The notes under the pieces are model-generated. The model made no database searches, was not told the origin of the DNA, and was given only the letters and a program-made list of their open reading frames with translations. Position numbers and translations under genes: made by a program. Positions 27,962 to 37,516 of a stretch of 64,000 nucleotides of DNA are shown here, in pieces. Origin of the DNA: PALSA-1004 sp963804885 (GTDB taxonomy: Bacteria; Pseudomonadota; Gammaproteobacteria; Burkholderiales; SG8-41); assembly GCA_963804885.1 (NCBI GenBank), contig CAWDSF010000019.1:62001-126000 (forward strand), written 5' to 3'. How positions within the stretch are numbered: position 1 is the stretch's first letter; each line of letters begins with the position of its first letter.

Positions 27962-28627
27962 ATGTCATCGATGCCCTACTGCCCGCCCGCGAACCGGGGG
28001 CTTGCCATCCTTTATCTCTCGGAACAACTGATCGTTGTCGACAAACCCAGCGGATTGTTGAGCGTGCCCGGTCGTGGCGCTGGCAAGGAAGACTGCTTGT
28101 CGCGTCGGGTTCAAGCCGAATTTTCCGACGCATTGATCGTTCATCGCCTGGATATGGGCACCTCGGGCATCGTCGTGATGGGGCGCGGCGCCAGGGCGCA
28201 GCGCGAGCTGAGTGTCATGTTCCAGGAGCGCAGTGTGCGCAAGCGCTACCAAGCCTTGGTAGAAGGACATTGGATGGCTGCTGCCACAGGGGAGATCGAG
28301 CTGCCCATCTGCGTCGATTGGCCCAACCGCCCGAAGCAGAAAGTCGATCACAGCATGGGCCGGCCGAGCCTGACCCGCTATCGTGTCGTCGACATCGACA
28401 CTGCGCGCGCGGTTTCGCGCATCGAACTCGATCCAATCACGGGACGTTCGCATCAATTGCGGGTGCACATGAAAGCCATGGGACATCCCATTCTCGGCGA
28501 CGACTTCTACGGAACGCCGGCATCCTGCGCCAAGACGGAGCGCCTGATGCTGCACGCCAGCCGGATCGAATTCTGCCATCCCGAAACGGGCCTTCTGCTG
28601 CGCGTTGACTGTCCGCCGCCGTTTTAA
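27962..28627 (+). CDS. RluA-family pseudouridine synthase
   Basis: Converts uridine to pseudouridine in rRNA or tRNA. The intact 221-residue protein has LIVVDKPSGLLSVPGRG, the catalytic motif HRLDMGTSGIVVMGR (Asp nucleophile), RYQALVEGHW, ELPICVDWPNRPKQKVD, TRYRVVDIDTARAVSRIELD, PITGRSHQLRVHMKAMGHPI, LGDDFYG and LMLHASRIEF. The size and HRLDMGTSG context match RluA proper (23S 746 / tRNA 32 specificity), but close paralogues cannot be excluded. A single gene between divergent and convergent neighbours. Confidence 0.88.
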   Translation: MSSMPYCPPANRGLAILYLSEQLIVVDKPSGLLSVPGRGAGKEDCLSRRVQAEFSDALIVHRLDMGTSGIVVMGRGARAQRELSVMFQERSVRKRYQALVEGHWMAAATGEIELPICVDWPNRPKQKVDHSMGRPSLTRYRVVDIDTARAVSRIELDPITGRSHQLRVHMKAMGHPILGDDFYGTPASCAKTERLMLHASRIEFCHPETGLLLRVDCPPPF

Positions 28628-28688
28628 ACTGCACTGCGTAGATCAAGCGGGGCAGGCTTGGCTAATTACATAGAAGATTGCTTCAGCA

Positions 28689-29876
28689 TCAGCCCCGATA
28701 GCACTCGACAACGCCCGAGGCTGTGAGCTTGTCGATGTCGCCGGCCTTGTAACCCAAGCCTTCCAGGATCTCGCGCGTGTGCTCACCCACGTGCGGGCTA
28801 TGAGCGAGACGGTCGCCCGTCGCGGGCGGGCGCTGGCCGCAGATCGTTCCCATCGGCACGCGGCCGAGCGTGTCGTTCTCGACCCAGTGCACGGCATCGA
28901 CCGCCTGCACCTGCGGATCGGCGAAGAGATCCGTGTACGTATTGACCTTGGCTTTCAGGATGTCGATGCTCGGAAAGCAGCTCCACCCACTCATCCGAGG
29001 TCTTCGTCTCGAAGACCGGCCGCAGTTCGGCCATCAGCTCGTCGCGATGCTTTACGCGTGCGCGCGAGTCGACGTAACGCGCATCGCTAGCCATTCTTCC
29101 CTGCCGAGCAGTTTGGCGAGCCGCTTGAAATGTTCGTCGCGCCGCGCATTGACGCTCATGAAGCCGTCTTTGGTTTTGAACATGCCGACCGGCATGCCGA
29201 TCGGTTCCGCGACGCCGCCTTGCAGATGGTGTTCCATCATCGCCCCCTCCTGCAGCGCGAGCGCGCATTCCAGCAGGCTGGTTTCGATGTGGGCGCCGCG
29301 GCCTTTCGTGGCTTTCCTGTAGAGCGCGGCCGCGACCGCCTGGAATGCATACAAGCCGGTAGAGAAATCGATCGCCAGCATTTCGATACGCTGCGGGACG
29401 CCCGTCGCACCGCGGTTGATCGACATCATCCCCGTATAGGCCTGCATCACCGAGTCTGTTGCCGGTTGATCGGAGAGCGGGCCCTTCGCGCCGAAGCCGG
29501 AAATGGAGAGGTAGATAACATTCGGGTTGGATTTTTTGACGCTCGCGTAGTCGAGCTTGAACTTGTCGATCTTGCCGACGCGATAGTTTTGCAGGACTAC
29601 ATCGCTTTCGGCGGCAAGTCGCTGGACGATCGCCACGCCCTGCTCGGTCTTGAGATCGACAGCGAGCGAGCGCTTGGCGCGATTGACGATGACCGAATGC
29701 GCCGTGTGATCGCCCGTATGCTTGCCGAGCCGCCGGCTCCAGCAGCCTGCGCCGGTCGGCTCGACCTTGATCACGTCGGCGCCATTGCGCGCGAGGTGCA
29801 TGGCGCAGTACGGTCCCGCCACACCCTGCGACAGATCCAGGACCTTTACGCCTTCGAAGGGAAGATCATCCTCAGA
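28689..29876 (-). CDS. CaiB/BaiF family III CoA transferase, frameshifted
   Basis: Transfers CoA between carboxylic acids. The N-terminal block PFEGVKVLDLSQGVAGPYCA, MHLARNGADVIKVEP is the family signature. NRAKRSLAVDLKTEQGVAIV, VVLQNYRVGKIDKFKLDYAS, NPNVIYLSISGFGAKGPLSD (with the catalytic Asp nearby), GMMSINRGATGVPQRI and ALYRKATKGRGAHIETSLLE follow. Frame changes near 29,060 and 28,985 separate the C-terminal third, which reads LFADPQVQAVDAVHWVENDT. No clear start codon lies in frame before DDLPFEG, so the start is approximate. It is followed on the same strand, upstream, by an amidohydrolase. Confidence 0.82.
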
Positions 29877-29907
29877 ATCATTATGCTCAACCTCAAGAGA
29901 TTTCAGT

Positions 29908-30092
29908 GCAGATTAACCGCAGATAAATTGCAGAAGGCATCGATTTCAAGACACGTTCGACCACTGATGTCGAAAGCCGTGACGCCGACGCAACTAGCAG
30001 ACACATCGATGTGATTGCGATTATCAGAATCTGCGCCAATCTGTGGCTTTCGTAAACTATCTGCGTGTATCTGCGTTTATCTGCGGCTAACA
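29908..30092. repeat. degenerate ATCTGCG/CGCAGAT repeat region
   Basis: GCAGATTAACCGCAGATA at 29,909-29,925 is partly inverted against 30,028-30,092, which has four ATCTGCG/ATCTGTG units spaced about 10-20 bases, ending TTTATCTGCGGCTAAC. The region lies between the CoA-transferase start and the amidohydrolase stop and codes for nothing I can support. I cannot say whether it forms an RNA structure. Confidence 0.5.
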
Positions 30093-30093
30093 A

Positions 30094-30940
30094 TTATTTT
30101 TTAGTCGGCGACCAGCCATAGACCTTTGCGCAGGCGCCGCCCATCAGCATGGCCCGCTCGCTGTCGTTCAGGCGATCGGTCACGGCGAAACGTCTCGACG
30201 GCCTGCTCGTAGTTGACCAGAGCGAAAGTGCGGGTCCAGTCGGTGCCCCACAGACAGCGCTCGAATCCCCAGGCATCGAACACGCGGGCGAGCGGGTCCC
30301 AAATGTCAGGGTACGGAAAGGGTTCCCGCGACATGGTGCAGACGCCGCTCACCTTGATTGCCGCATTCGGACGGCGGGCGAGTTCGAGCACCTTCGGCAG
30401 GTCGGCCCAAACGTTGGCGGGCGCAGGTTTCGTGCGGGGCTGGTAGAACCCCAGATGGTCGATGACGAAGCGCGTCTGCGGATGGCCATCGATAAGCTTG
30501 GCCCCCATGTCCAGGTTGTTGCCGCACTGCAGATTGACCGCGAGATCGTGGCGGGCGGCGGCGCGCAAAATGCGGTCGATGCCTGCCAGGTTGAGATCCG
30601 CTGCTTTCTGCAGCGCAAACATGACGCGGACGGCAACCGCCCCCGGCGTCTTCTTCCAGTCGGCGAGGATCTCGTCCGTGGCCGGATCATTCGGGTCCAT
30701 CGGCCTGACGATGGCAAAGCGTCCCGGATGTGCGCGCTGCACTTCGATCGCATAGCTTGCGTCGTATTGATACAGTGAATTTGCCGAGACATTAATGGCG
30801 CCGTCCACGCCGACCTTGTCCATCGCAGCCACCATCTCGTCGCCGGTGACGTGGTCAGGCCAGTCGTGGGGCGGCCTGTGCCAGGGCCGCTGCGGCGTGT
30901 TGGCGGCATAGGCGTGGACCTGTGAATCGATAATAAACAT
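30094..30940 (-). CDS. amidohydrolase-2 family metal-dependent hydrolase, frameshifted
   Basis: TIM-barrel hydrolase/decarboxylase (ACMSD-like PF04909). The start is MFIIDSQVHAYAANTPQRPW; the usual HxH metal motif is QVH, a variant seen in one branch of the family. Then come MVAAMDKVGVDGAINVSANS, RFAIVRPMDPNDPATDEILA, VRVMFALQKAADLNLAGIDR, RFVIDHLGFYQPRTKPAPAN, NAAIKVSGVCTMSREPFPYP and ERCLWGTDWTRTFALVNYEQ, with the catalytic Asp in GTDW. A frame change near 30,190 shifts the end, which then reads VTDRLNDSERAMLMGGACAK. It shares a strand with the CoA transferase and may belong to the same catabolic set. Confidence 0.82.
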
Positions 30941-31143
30941 CGGAGTATTCCCTTATAGATATGTAGGTTCAGTGTAACCGTCCGTCGAGCAACAGCTAAG
31001 GCTAGAGCCAAAAAAGTCACACGCCCGGTTTTTTGCGATCACAGCGAGCCGCGAACTACGCTGGCGCCGCGCACGCTCTCCCTCGTTGCTGCTATCGCAG
31101 TATGCCGTTATGCTATCCGTGGTTCAACATCGCGGGAAAAAAA

Positions 31144-31713
31144 ATGGTTCAGGCGAACAAACGCAGCACAATCCCGGTCGTCGACAGGGCGTTCCAGTTC
31201 AAGTACACGGGCATGATCGTTTTGACCGTCGTTCTTATTTCTGCCAGCCTCGGCTACCTCCTCCTCCTAAGCTACTGGGAGATGAACAGGATCATGGACG
31301 TTGCGCTGGCGTCCTTTCCAGGAATGGGTGAAAAAGTAAATGAATCCGCCGCCCTGGATGTGTTTTACATCTCGATCTCGTTCCTGGTCCTTGAGGTACT
31401 GGCACTCGGCACAATGGGGCTGATCATTACCCATCGGGTGTGCGGTCCCATCTTTGTTCTGCATGGCCATCTTCTGGCGATGCTCGACGGAAAATACCCC
31501 GTGACACGGCGACTGAGACCGAAAGATGAATTTCGCGCGACCTTCGAATTATTTACGGCGGTAGTCGAATCGCTCAGGAAACGCGACGCTGACGAATTGG
31601 AAAAGCTTGACCAGGCAATCGTCGCAGCAAGGCAAAAAGGTGTGCAGGAATCGGACCTCGCACCGCTGGAACGTTTAGCGGCGGAGCGGCGAGCCCGCAT
31701 CGAAAATAAATAG
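31144..31713 (+). CDS. HAMP-domain membrane protein without an output domain
   Basis: A 189-residue protein with a short cytoplasmic N-terminus (MVQANKRSTIPVVDRAFQFK). Helix 1 is MIVLTVVLISASLGYLLLLS, then a ~45-residue periplasmic loop, helix 2 is FYISISFLVLEVLALGTMGL and a HAMP-like linker follows (THRVCGPIFVLHGHLLAMLD, KYPVTRRLRPKDEFRATFEL). The C-terminus is a charged coiled coil (ELEKLDQAIVAARQKG). There is no kinase, MA or GGDEF domain. Start 31,144 is chosen over 31,033, which would add a Cys-rich leader of doubtful coding quality. Role unknown; it may be a sensor or modulator. Confidence 0.65.
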   Translation: MVQANKRSTIPVVDRAFQFKYTGMIVLTVVLISASLGYLLLLSYWEMNRIMDVALASFPGMGEKVNESAALDVFYISISFLVLEVLALGTMGLIITHRVCGPIFVLHGHLLAMLDGKYPVTRRLRPKDEFRATFELFTAVVESLRKRDADELEKLDQAIVAARQKGVQESDLAPLERLAAERRARIENK

Positions 31714-31759
31714 GGTCAATGTAATTTTTTTGCTGGCAATGCCTCGTCGCCAGATGCTT

Positions 31760-31990
31760 TTACCGTACTGCCCTGAATAGTTGTGCCAGGCGCGATACTC
31801 CACCGCGGCCGCTAGCCGCCCGCGCCATCAACGCGCTACCAACCAGTAGCGCGAGCACGCGTCCGGCACCGCTGCGCCTTGCCGCGGACCGCAATAGCGA
31901 CGCCCCGACTGCCGCGACTATGAGGTGCTCGCCTGGAAAGTTTGGGCGTCGTTGATCGAATTCTTTGAGCTTGTTCAGTAGTTGTCCCAT
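31760..31990 (-). CDS. small hydrophobic protein of unknown function
   Basis: The 76-residue frame starts MGQLLNKLKEFDQRRPNFPG, continues EHLIVAAVGASLLRSAARRS and GAGRVLALLVGSALMARAAS and ends near RLAQLFRAVR. It has two weakly hydrophobic stretches in a basic context, so it may be membrane-associated. The frame is open upstream to 32,206, but that leader overlaps the hydrolase gene. I do not recognise a family. Confidence 0.4.
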   Translation of the reverse strand: MGQLLNKLKEFDQRRPNFPGEHLIVAAVGASLLRSAARRSGAGRVLALLVGSALMARAASGRGGVSRLAQLFRAVR

Positions 31991-32153
31991 GGCATCTCGA
32001 TTTGAAAATAGGAAAGGGGGAAGCCGCCTGTGTTCGGCAGCAAAAAGGCCGTCTGGTTCCTCGCCCAACTCCTTGATCGTTTCTGCGCGATGTCGTGTCG
32101 GTGAAAAGCGGACAGATTGAGCTGTGCCCGCTATCTCGCTCAAGGCACTGAGA

Positions 32154-32993
32154 TCAAGCCCGCAAAAACTTCCGGACGACGTCGACGAATCCCCGGGGAT
32201 TTTCAAGCATGATGTGATGATCTGACGCCGGCACCTTCTCCATCTGCACCTGCGGTGCCCTGGCCCGGATCTCGGCCATCACCTCGGGCGTGAACCGCGT
32301 GCTGCGCTCTCCGGTTATAACCAGCGCCGGAACCTTGATCTTCTCCCAAAGCGGCACACCGGCGATCTGCTCGAAGTTCACATACACCCGGCGGTCGGCC
32401 TTGTGCTGCCACCGCCCTTCGTCGTCTGGCCTTCCGCTGTGGACGGCCATGCGATGAACGACTTCAGGTGCGGCCAGCTGCGATTCTGCAGGCTCGAGAC
32501 GATAGCGCGCGATAAGTTCGTCCTGTGACGCGTAGCTCTTCCCTGGCCGTGCGCTGAACTCCCGCATCTTCGAGACGCGGTCCATGGGCATCAGCATGAT
32601 GCTGTCGACGATGATGAGGCGGCTAACCCGGCCCGGATGCGTCGCGGCATAGATGAGCGAAATCATGCCGCCCATCGAATGGCCGATCAGCACGACGTCA
32701 CGCAGATCGAGCTTTTCCAGGAGGGCGTTAATGTCCTCGGCGTGGGTTTTGAACGAGTAGGTGTGCGGATCAGCCCACGCGCTGTCGCCGTGTCCGCGCA
32801 AATCCGGCGCAAAGACGTGATGGTCCGGCGTCAATCCCGGCGCGACAAAGTCGAACCAATGCGCATGTGCTGCCCCGCCGTGGACGCACAGCATCGGCGG
32901 GCATCCTGCGGTGCCGTAATCGAGGTAATGGAGCTTGACGCCGTTTGCTTCGACAAAGCGGCTGGTGCTGGGTGCGGCTAATAGCTCGGTCAT
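32154..32993 (-). CDS. alpha/beta hydrolase
   Basis: Intact 279-residue hydrolase. It has HYLDYGTAGCPPMLCVHGGA (oxyanion-hole HGG), DLRGHGDSAWADPHTYSF, the nucleophile elbow VVLIGHSMGGMISLIYAATH, VPALVITGERSTRFTPEVMA (acid region) and ASDHHIMLENPRGFVDVVRK (catalytic His). It resembles C-C bond hydrolases and esterases used in aromatic ring-cleavage pathways, but the substrate cannot be told. No signal peptide. Confidence 0.88.
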   Translation of the reverse strand: MTELLAAPSTSRFVEANGVKLHYLDYGTAGCPPMLCVHGGAAHAHWFDFVAPGLTPDHHVFAPDLRGHGDSAWADPHTYSFKTHAEDINALLEKLDLRDVVLIGHSMGGMISLIYAATHPGRVSRLIIVDSIMLMPMDRVSKMREFSARPGKSYASQDELIARYRLEPAESQLAAPEVVHRMAVHSGRPDDEGRWQHKADRRVYVNFEQIAGVPLWEKIKVPALVITGERSTRFTPEVMAEIRARAPQVQMEKVPASDHHIMLENPRGFVDVVRKFLRA

Positions 32994-32999
32994 TTTTTT

Positions 33000-33298
33000 G
33001 CGATGGTAGTTAGGGTCGGCCTTGCCTCTTGCTTATACAAGAGTCGCTACATACCCGCAATTCGCTGGCAACGTAGCGCATGGGTTTGGCAGGGTGCGGA
33101 CTATGTGGGCAACGCTGGATTGCGGACCTGATTTCAACTGTGCTCGATTGCCCGGCGCCGATTATGGGTCATCCGGCGCAAAAAGAATCGAACTCTGGCG
33201 CGACCTCCGATGCGCATGCACGAAGGAATACGAGTCGCCTACGCAAATCGTCGGGTTATACGATAATCCTGCCACTTCTACTTACCAAGTCTTGCTTT
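33000..33298. other. intergenic region, hydrolase / MBL-fold gene
   Basis: About 300 bases between divergent genes. Short frames occur, but none has convincing coding quality. The stretch from 33,250 to 33,295 is AT-richer and probably carries the promoter of the MBL-fold gene. I see no clear hairpin. Confidence 0.35.
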
Positions 33299-34165
33299 AT
33301 GAAAATCACTCTGCTGGGAACTGGCACTCCGATTCCGTCTTTAAAGCGAAGCTCGTCGGGCTATATGGTCGAAGTCGGCCATGATGTCATCCTGCTCGAT
33401 CATGGTCCCGGCGCCTTCACGCGCCTGATGCAGACAGGAAAATCGGCTAAGGACGTCACGCACGTTTTCCTCAGTCATCTTCACTTCGACCACTGTGGAG
33501 ACTTACCCCGACTTTTCCATCATCGATGGGATGCCAATGGTGGCGTGGCGCCGCGCTTTGCATTGTATGGCCCTGAAGGCACGCAGGAGATGGTCGATCG
33601 GCTCTTCGGGCCGCAGGGCGCCTACTGCCTCGACCTCACTGCGCGCACCAACCATCCGGAGAGCCTGCGCATCTTTGAGGGTCGAGGCGGCGGCAAAAGC
33701 CGACCCTGGCCCGACACGTCCATCGAGAAGATTACGAATGGCTCCGTGGTCGAGGGCAAGGGCTGGCGATTACACGCGATCGGCGTCATTCACCATCAGC
33801 CGCATCTGGAAAGCGTCGGCTTTCGGATTGAAGCGGATGGGAAAATTTTTGCATTTACGAGCGACGTGAAGCTGTCGGGGACGCAAGGACCGGTAAAGTC
33901 CCTTTATGCTTTAGCCAAAGATGCCGATATTCTCGTGCATTACCTGAACGGCTTTGACCACGAGGTGGTCAAGCCGGGCGCCATGTCCAAACAGCATGTT
34001 GTCGCAACACTGGCACGCGATGCACACGTGAAAACTCTGATAACCACTCATCACGGACCGTCGATCGACAAAGACGGAACGCGCGAGCAGGTGATTGCGG
34101 ACATCCGCGAAATCTACAAGGGCAAGCTGATCTGGGGCCAGGACCTCATGAGCTTCGAGCTTTGA
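33299..34165 (+). CDS. MBL-fold metal-dependent hydrolase (RNase Z / arylsulfatase-like group)
   Basis: 288-residue metallo-beta-lactamase fold protein. It starts MKITLLGTGTPIPSLKRSSS, the GTGTP start typical of the RNase Z/ElaC-like group. The metal motif is FLSHLHFDHCGDLPRL (HxHxDH). VIHHQPHLESVGFRIEADGK, FAFTSDVKLSG (metal Asp), ADILVHYLNGFDHEV and TLITTHHGPSIDKDGTREQV (last metal His) follow. It lacks the RNase Z exosite arm that I would expect, so a small-molecule hydrolase is more likely than tRNA processing. Confidence 0.85.
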   Translation: MKITLLGTGTPIPSLKRSSSGYMVEVGHDVILLDHGPGAFTRLMQTGKSAKDVTHVFLSHLHFDHCGDLPRLFHHRWDANGGVAPRFALYGPEGTQEMVDRLFGPQGAYCLDLTARTNHPESLRIFEGRGGGKSRPWPDTSIEKITNGSVVEGKGWRLHAIGVIHHQPHLESVGFRIEADGKIFAFTSDVKLSGTQGPVKSLYALAKDADILVHYLNGFDHEVVKPGAMSKQHVVATLARDAHVKTLITTHHGPSIDKDGTREQVIADIREIYKGKLIWGQDLMSFEL

Positions 34166-34194
34166 GCGGTCCACCCTAAAAAACACCTGTTTAA

Positions 34195-36391
34195 TTACGG
34201 CGAAGAACCAGCCTTCTGCGCCTTGGCATCCGGCGACGCAAGCTGATCGAAAAGAAACGCGAACGTATCGGCTTGTTCTTCGATGCGTTGACGCTTGCTG
34301 GCTCCAATGCCATGGCCGGCATCGTAATCTACGCGCAGCCAAACGGGCTTGCCGCTGACTGTCGCGGCCTGCAGTCTTGCGGTCATTTTGGCTGAGTGCC
34401 ATGGTTCAACGCGCGGATCGTTTATTCCGTGCGTCAACAGCACGGCGGGATAGCGCGTCTGGTCGCGGACTTTCGTATAGGAGTCCATCGCCAACAAGGC
34501 CTTGAACCCTTCCTCTGTCGTCACCGATCCGAATTCCGCGATGTTCGGCGGGCCGTTGGGCGTCGTTTCAGCGCGCAGCGGGTTCATCACGCCGACATTC
34601 AGCACGGCGGCTGCAAAACAGGTCAGGGCGTTCCACGATGGCGTTTCCAACCAGGATACCGCCCGCGCTCCTGCCTTGACCTGCCAGACGTTGTGGAGAC
34701 GTGTATTTTTCCGCGACCAGATATTCGGCGCAGGCAATGAAGTCTTTCCATGTGTTGGGTTTCGTCGATTTTTGGCCCGCGGTGTGCCACTCGCGCCCGA
34801 ATTCGCCGCCGCCTCTTACATGAGCGAACGCGAGGACCCCGCCCCGTTCGAGCCAGGCGAGCTCTCGCGCATTGAACGATGGTCGGATCGGAAAACCATA
34901 AGCGCCGTAACCCCACAAGAGCGTCGGGTTGTTGCCATCACGCTTGATATCGCGCCGGTAAATGATCGACAGCGGGACCATCGTGCCGTCGTGGCTTCGC
35001 GCGGCAACTTCGACGGACTCGAAAGCGGAAACATCCAGGGGTGACTTCGGCTGCAGCGAAGTTTCGACCAGGGCATTTTTTCCCGCATCGAATTTAAAAT
35101 ACGCCGGCGGCCTTATCCACGAGCTCATGCCGATCAATGCGCCGGAACGCTTTTGCGAAGTGTTCAGCTCAAATATCGTTCCGTCAAATGGCAATTTGAT
35201 TTCCCGGGCGCGGTAAGTTTTGTAGTCGATCCGCAGGAGGCGGCCAATGCCTCCATCGAGCAGTCGAACGTACAGCGCGTCGCGCGCCGCCGCGATCTGC
35301 TCGATAACCGCGGTGCTCTCCAGGAGCACGTCGCGGGCGCCGGCCAGGTCGGGACGGGCCGCGTTGACCCGGACGACACGAAAACGCGGTGAGTTTTTGA
35401 ACGTCAACAAAAACAAATCGTCACCGTGCAAAGCGACGGACTTCACCTCATCCTCGAAACCGGCGATTTTTTTCCATGGCACCAGCGGCCGCTGCAAGCC
35501 CGCGAGCGGCGCGATGTAATACATCTCGTTGGGTGAAACGCCGGTATCGAGTGCAGCCATCGCGTACTTCGAGCCGTGCGGGATCCAGGACCAGGGGAAA
35601 AGCGCCGGCGCCATTTTGATATCCGGATTCACCTCGTATCCGAACACCGGCTTGTCCTTGTCAGGATCGGTGCCGAGCACGTGGAGATACGACCGGCTTT
35701 TTTGCATCAGTGCCGTCGGCGGATCGTCCGGTTCGGTTTTGCGCAGCCGCAAATAGATAAAGGAGCGGCCATCGGGCAGCCAGCTGCCGGCGAACCAGCG
35801 CGTGCGATCGATACGTTCGCCGAGATCGCGCCCGCTTTGGACTTCGATCACGCGCAGCTCACCGTACTCCGAGCCGCCAGGCGATATCAGGTACGAGACG
35901 TAGCGCGCGTCCTGCGACACGCTGAATGCCGTGATCGAATATCTCTTGCCGTCCGCAGAGAGCTTCGCGGCATCAACAAGAACTCGTTCGGCGCCATTCG
36001 TTCCATCGCGCACGTAAAGTGCGCGGTCGTTCTCGCCCGGCGCGGTTTTGTAATAAAAATAGCGTCCGGCGACCTGAGTGGCGTTCGTAACGTCGGCATT
36101 CGCGTTGCTCAGTTCTTCGAGGCGCTTCAGCAATTCAGCGCGCGTTCTCAGCCGGTCCAGGTTGGCACTTGCATAGCCCGCCTGCGCCTTCATCCAGGAT
36201 TTAAACTCCGGGCTTTTCGAGTCTTCCATCCAGCGGTACGGGTCGCTGACTTTCCTGCCGAAATAGTCATCGGTGAAATCACGGACTTCCGCCGGTGGCG
36301 GCGAGGCTCGTATCGGCGGCGCAAAGGGATTGCGCCGCTGCAGCAAGGCACAAGAGAAACAAGCCACGGCATTGCGATGTGATTATTCATG
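34195..36391 (-). CDS. S9A prolyl oligopeptidase family protein, frameshifted
   Basis: Serine peptidase of ~720 residues: N-terminal propeller beginning VRDFTDDYFGRKVSDPYRWM, EDSKSPEFKSWM, then FSVSQDARYVSYLISPGGSE and GRSFIYLRLRKTEPDDPPTA. The C-terminal catalytic domain has LLWGYGAYGFPIRPSFNARE, GVLAFAHVRGGGEFGREWHT, the nucleophile in AGQGRSAGGILVGNAIVERP, the Asp in THGINDPRVEPWHSAKMTAR and the His in DYDAGHGIGASKRQRIEEQA. An extra T in a T run near 34,617 splits the catalytic domain, and another frame change near 36,340 separates the presumed signal peptide (MNNHIAMPWLVSLVPCC). Both sit at simple sequences, so read error is likely. Confidence 0.87.
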
Positions 36392-36513
36392 ACAGCACTC
36401 TCCCTGCTGCATATTCTCACAAAATTCTAGAGCGGCTGAACGCTCGTTAAAAACAAGTGCGCCTAGAACGGATCACTCTCGCGCAGCCGCGGGCGGGCCC
36501 AGGCCAAGCACGT

Positions 36514-37503
36514 CTATTTAATTCGCTCCGAGGCCACGAGCTTTTTCCACTGCGCTATTTCTCTGGAGATGACAGCCGCAAATTGTTCCGGCGAGCCGCC
36601 CACCACTTCGGCGCCCTGATTGAATAATTTCTCCGTCATGCTCGGTTCCTTCAGGATGCCATTTGTCGCATCGCTCAGCTTCTTGACTACCTGTTTCGGA
36701 ATGCCGGCCGGCGCCATCAGTCCCGACCAGCTGCTCGTGTCGTAGCCGGGTGTACCGGATTCGGCGACAGTCGGCAGCTCCGGCATCAATGCGGAACGGC
36801 GGCTCGTCGTCACGCCCAACGCGATCAGCTTGCCTGACTTGATGTGGGGTATGGCGGTGGAGAGCTGAGGAAAAGATATTTGAAATTCCCCGCTCAACAT
36901 GGCGGTCAGTGCCTGCCCTGAGCCTTTGTACGGAATATGTTCGATCGTGATCTTGTTGAGCGCGCAAAAAAGCGCCCCGCTCAGGTGGCTCGGGGTGCCG
37001 ACGCCGCCGGATCCATAGTGCAGCTGTCCCGGGCTCCGGCGCACGAGAGCAATCAAGTCCGGTATCGAGCGGGCGGAGAGCGTAGGCAGAATCACCAGGA
37101 CGTTCGGCGCCGTAGCCACCATGGTAATCGGCGAAAAATCCTTTATCGAGTCAAACGGCAGCTTTTCCTGAAGCGCCGGATTTATGGCGAAACCCGCCGA
37201 GGCCATGAAAAGGGTGTAACCATCCGGCCGGGCGGTAGCGACTATTTCCGAGGCGATTATCTGGTTCGCGCCCGCGCGATTGTCGATGACAACCTGCTGC
37301 GACAGGACTTCACCCAGTCTCTGCGCAACTATCCTCGCCACGATATCCGTCCCGCCGCCGGGAGCGAAACCAACCAGGAGCCGAATCGGCTTGTTCGGAT
37401 AGTCCGTCTGCGCAGCAGCGGCGCTTGCGGCGCCCACGCAGAGATGAGATGGCAAACGCGGCTCGTACACGGCAGCCTTGATCTGTTGTGAGCTCACCCT
37501 CAT
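36514..37503 (-). CDS. Bug-family TctC-like receptor protein 3
   Basis: Intact 329-residue receptor. It has KPIRLLVGFAPGGGTDIVAR, VVIDNRAGANQIIASEIVAT, PDGYTLFMASAGFAINPALQ, LPFDSIKDFSPITMVATAPN, GVGTPSHLSGALFCALNKIT, EHIPYKGSGQALTAMLSGEF and GGSPEQFAAVISREIAQWKK. The N-terminus (LPSHLCVGAASAAAAQ) is a poor signal peptide, so a small indel in the leader is possible. It lies 13 bases downstream of the HpcH/HpaI-type gene on the same strand, so the two are probably cotranscribed. Confidence 0.9.
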   Translation of the reverse strand: MRVSSQQIKAAVYEPRLPSHLCVGAASAAAAQTDYPNKPIRLLVGFAPGGGTDIVARIVAQRLGEVLSQQVVIDNRAGANQIIASEIVATARPDGYTLFMASAGFAINPALQEKLPFDSIKDFSPITMVATAPNVLVILPTLSARSIPDLIALVRRSPGQLHYGSGGVGTPSHLSGALFCALNKITIEHIPYKGSGQALTAMLSGEFQISFPQLSTAIPHIKSGKLIALGVTTSRRSALMPELPTVAESGTPGYDTSSWSGLMAPAGIPKQVVKKLSDATNGILKEPSMTEKLFNQGAEVVGGSPEQFAAVISREIAQWKKLVASERIK

Positions 37504-37516
37504 GGAGACCCGCCTC

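Noticed and set aside
29908..30092. CRISPR-like array
   Set aside because: Units are 7 bases with irregular spacers and no cas genes are nearby.
31033..31143. Longer N-terminus for the HAMP-domain protein
   Set aside because: The added 37 residues are Cys-rich and hydrophobic without pattern; the Met at 31,144 precedes a normal cytoplasmic segment.
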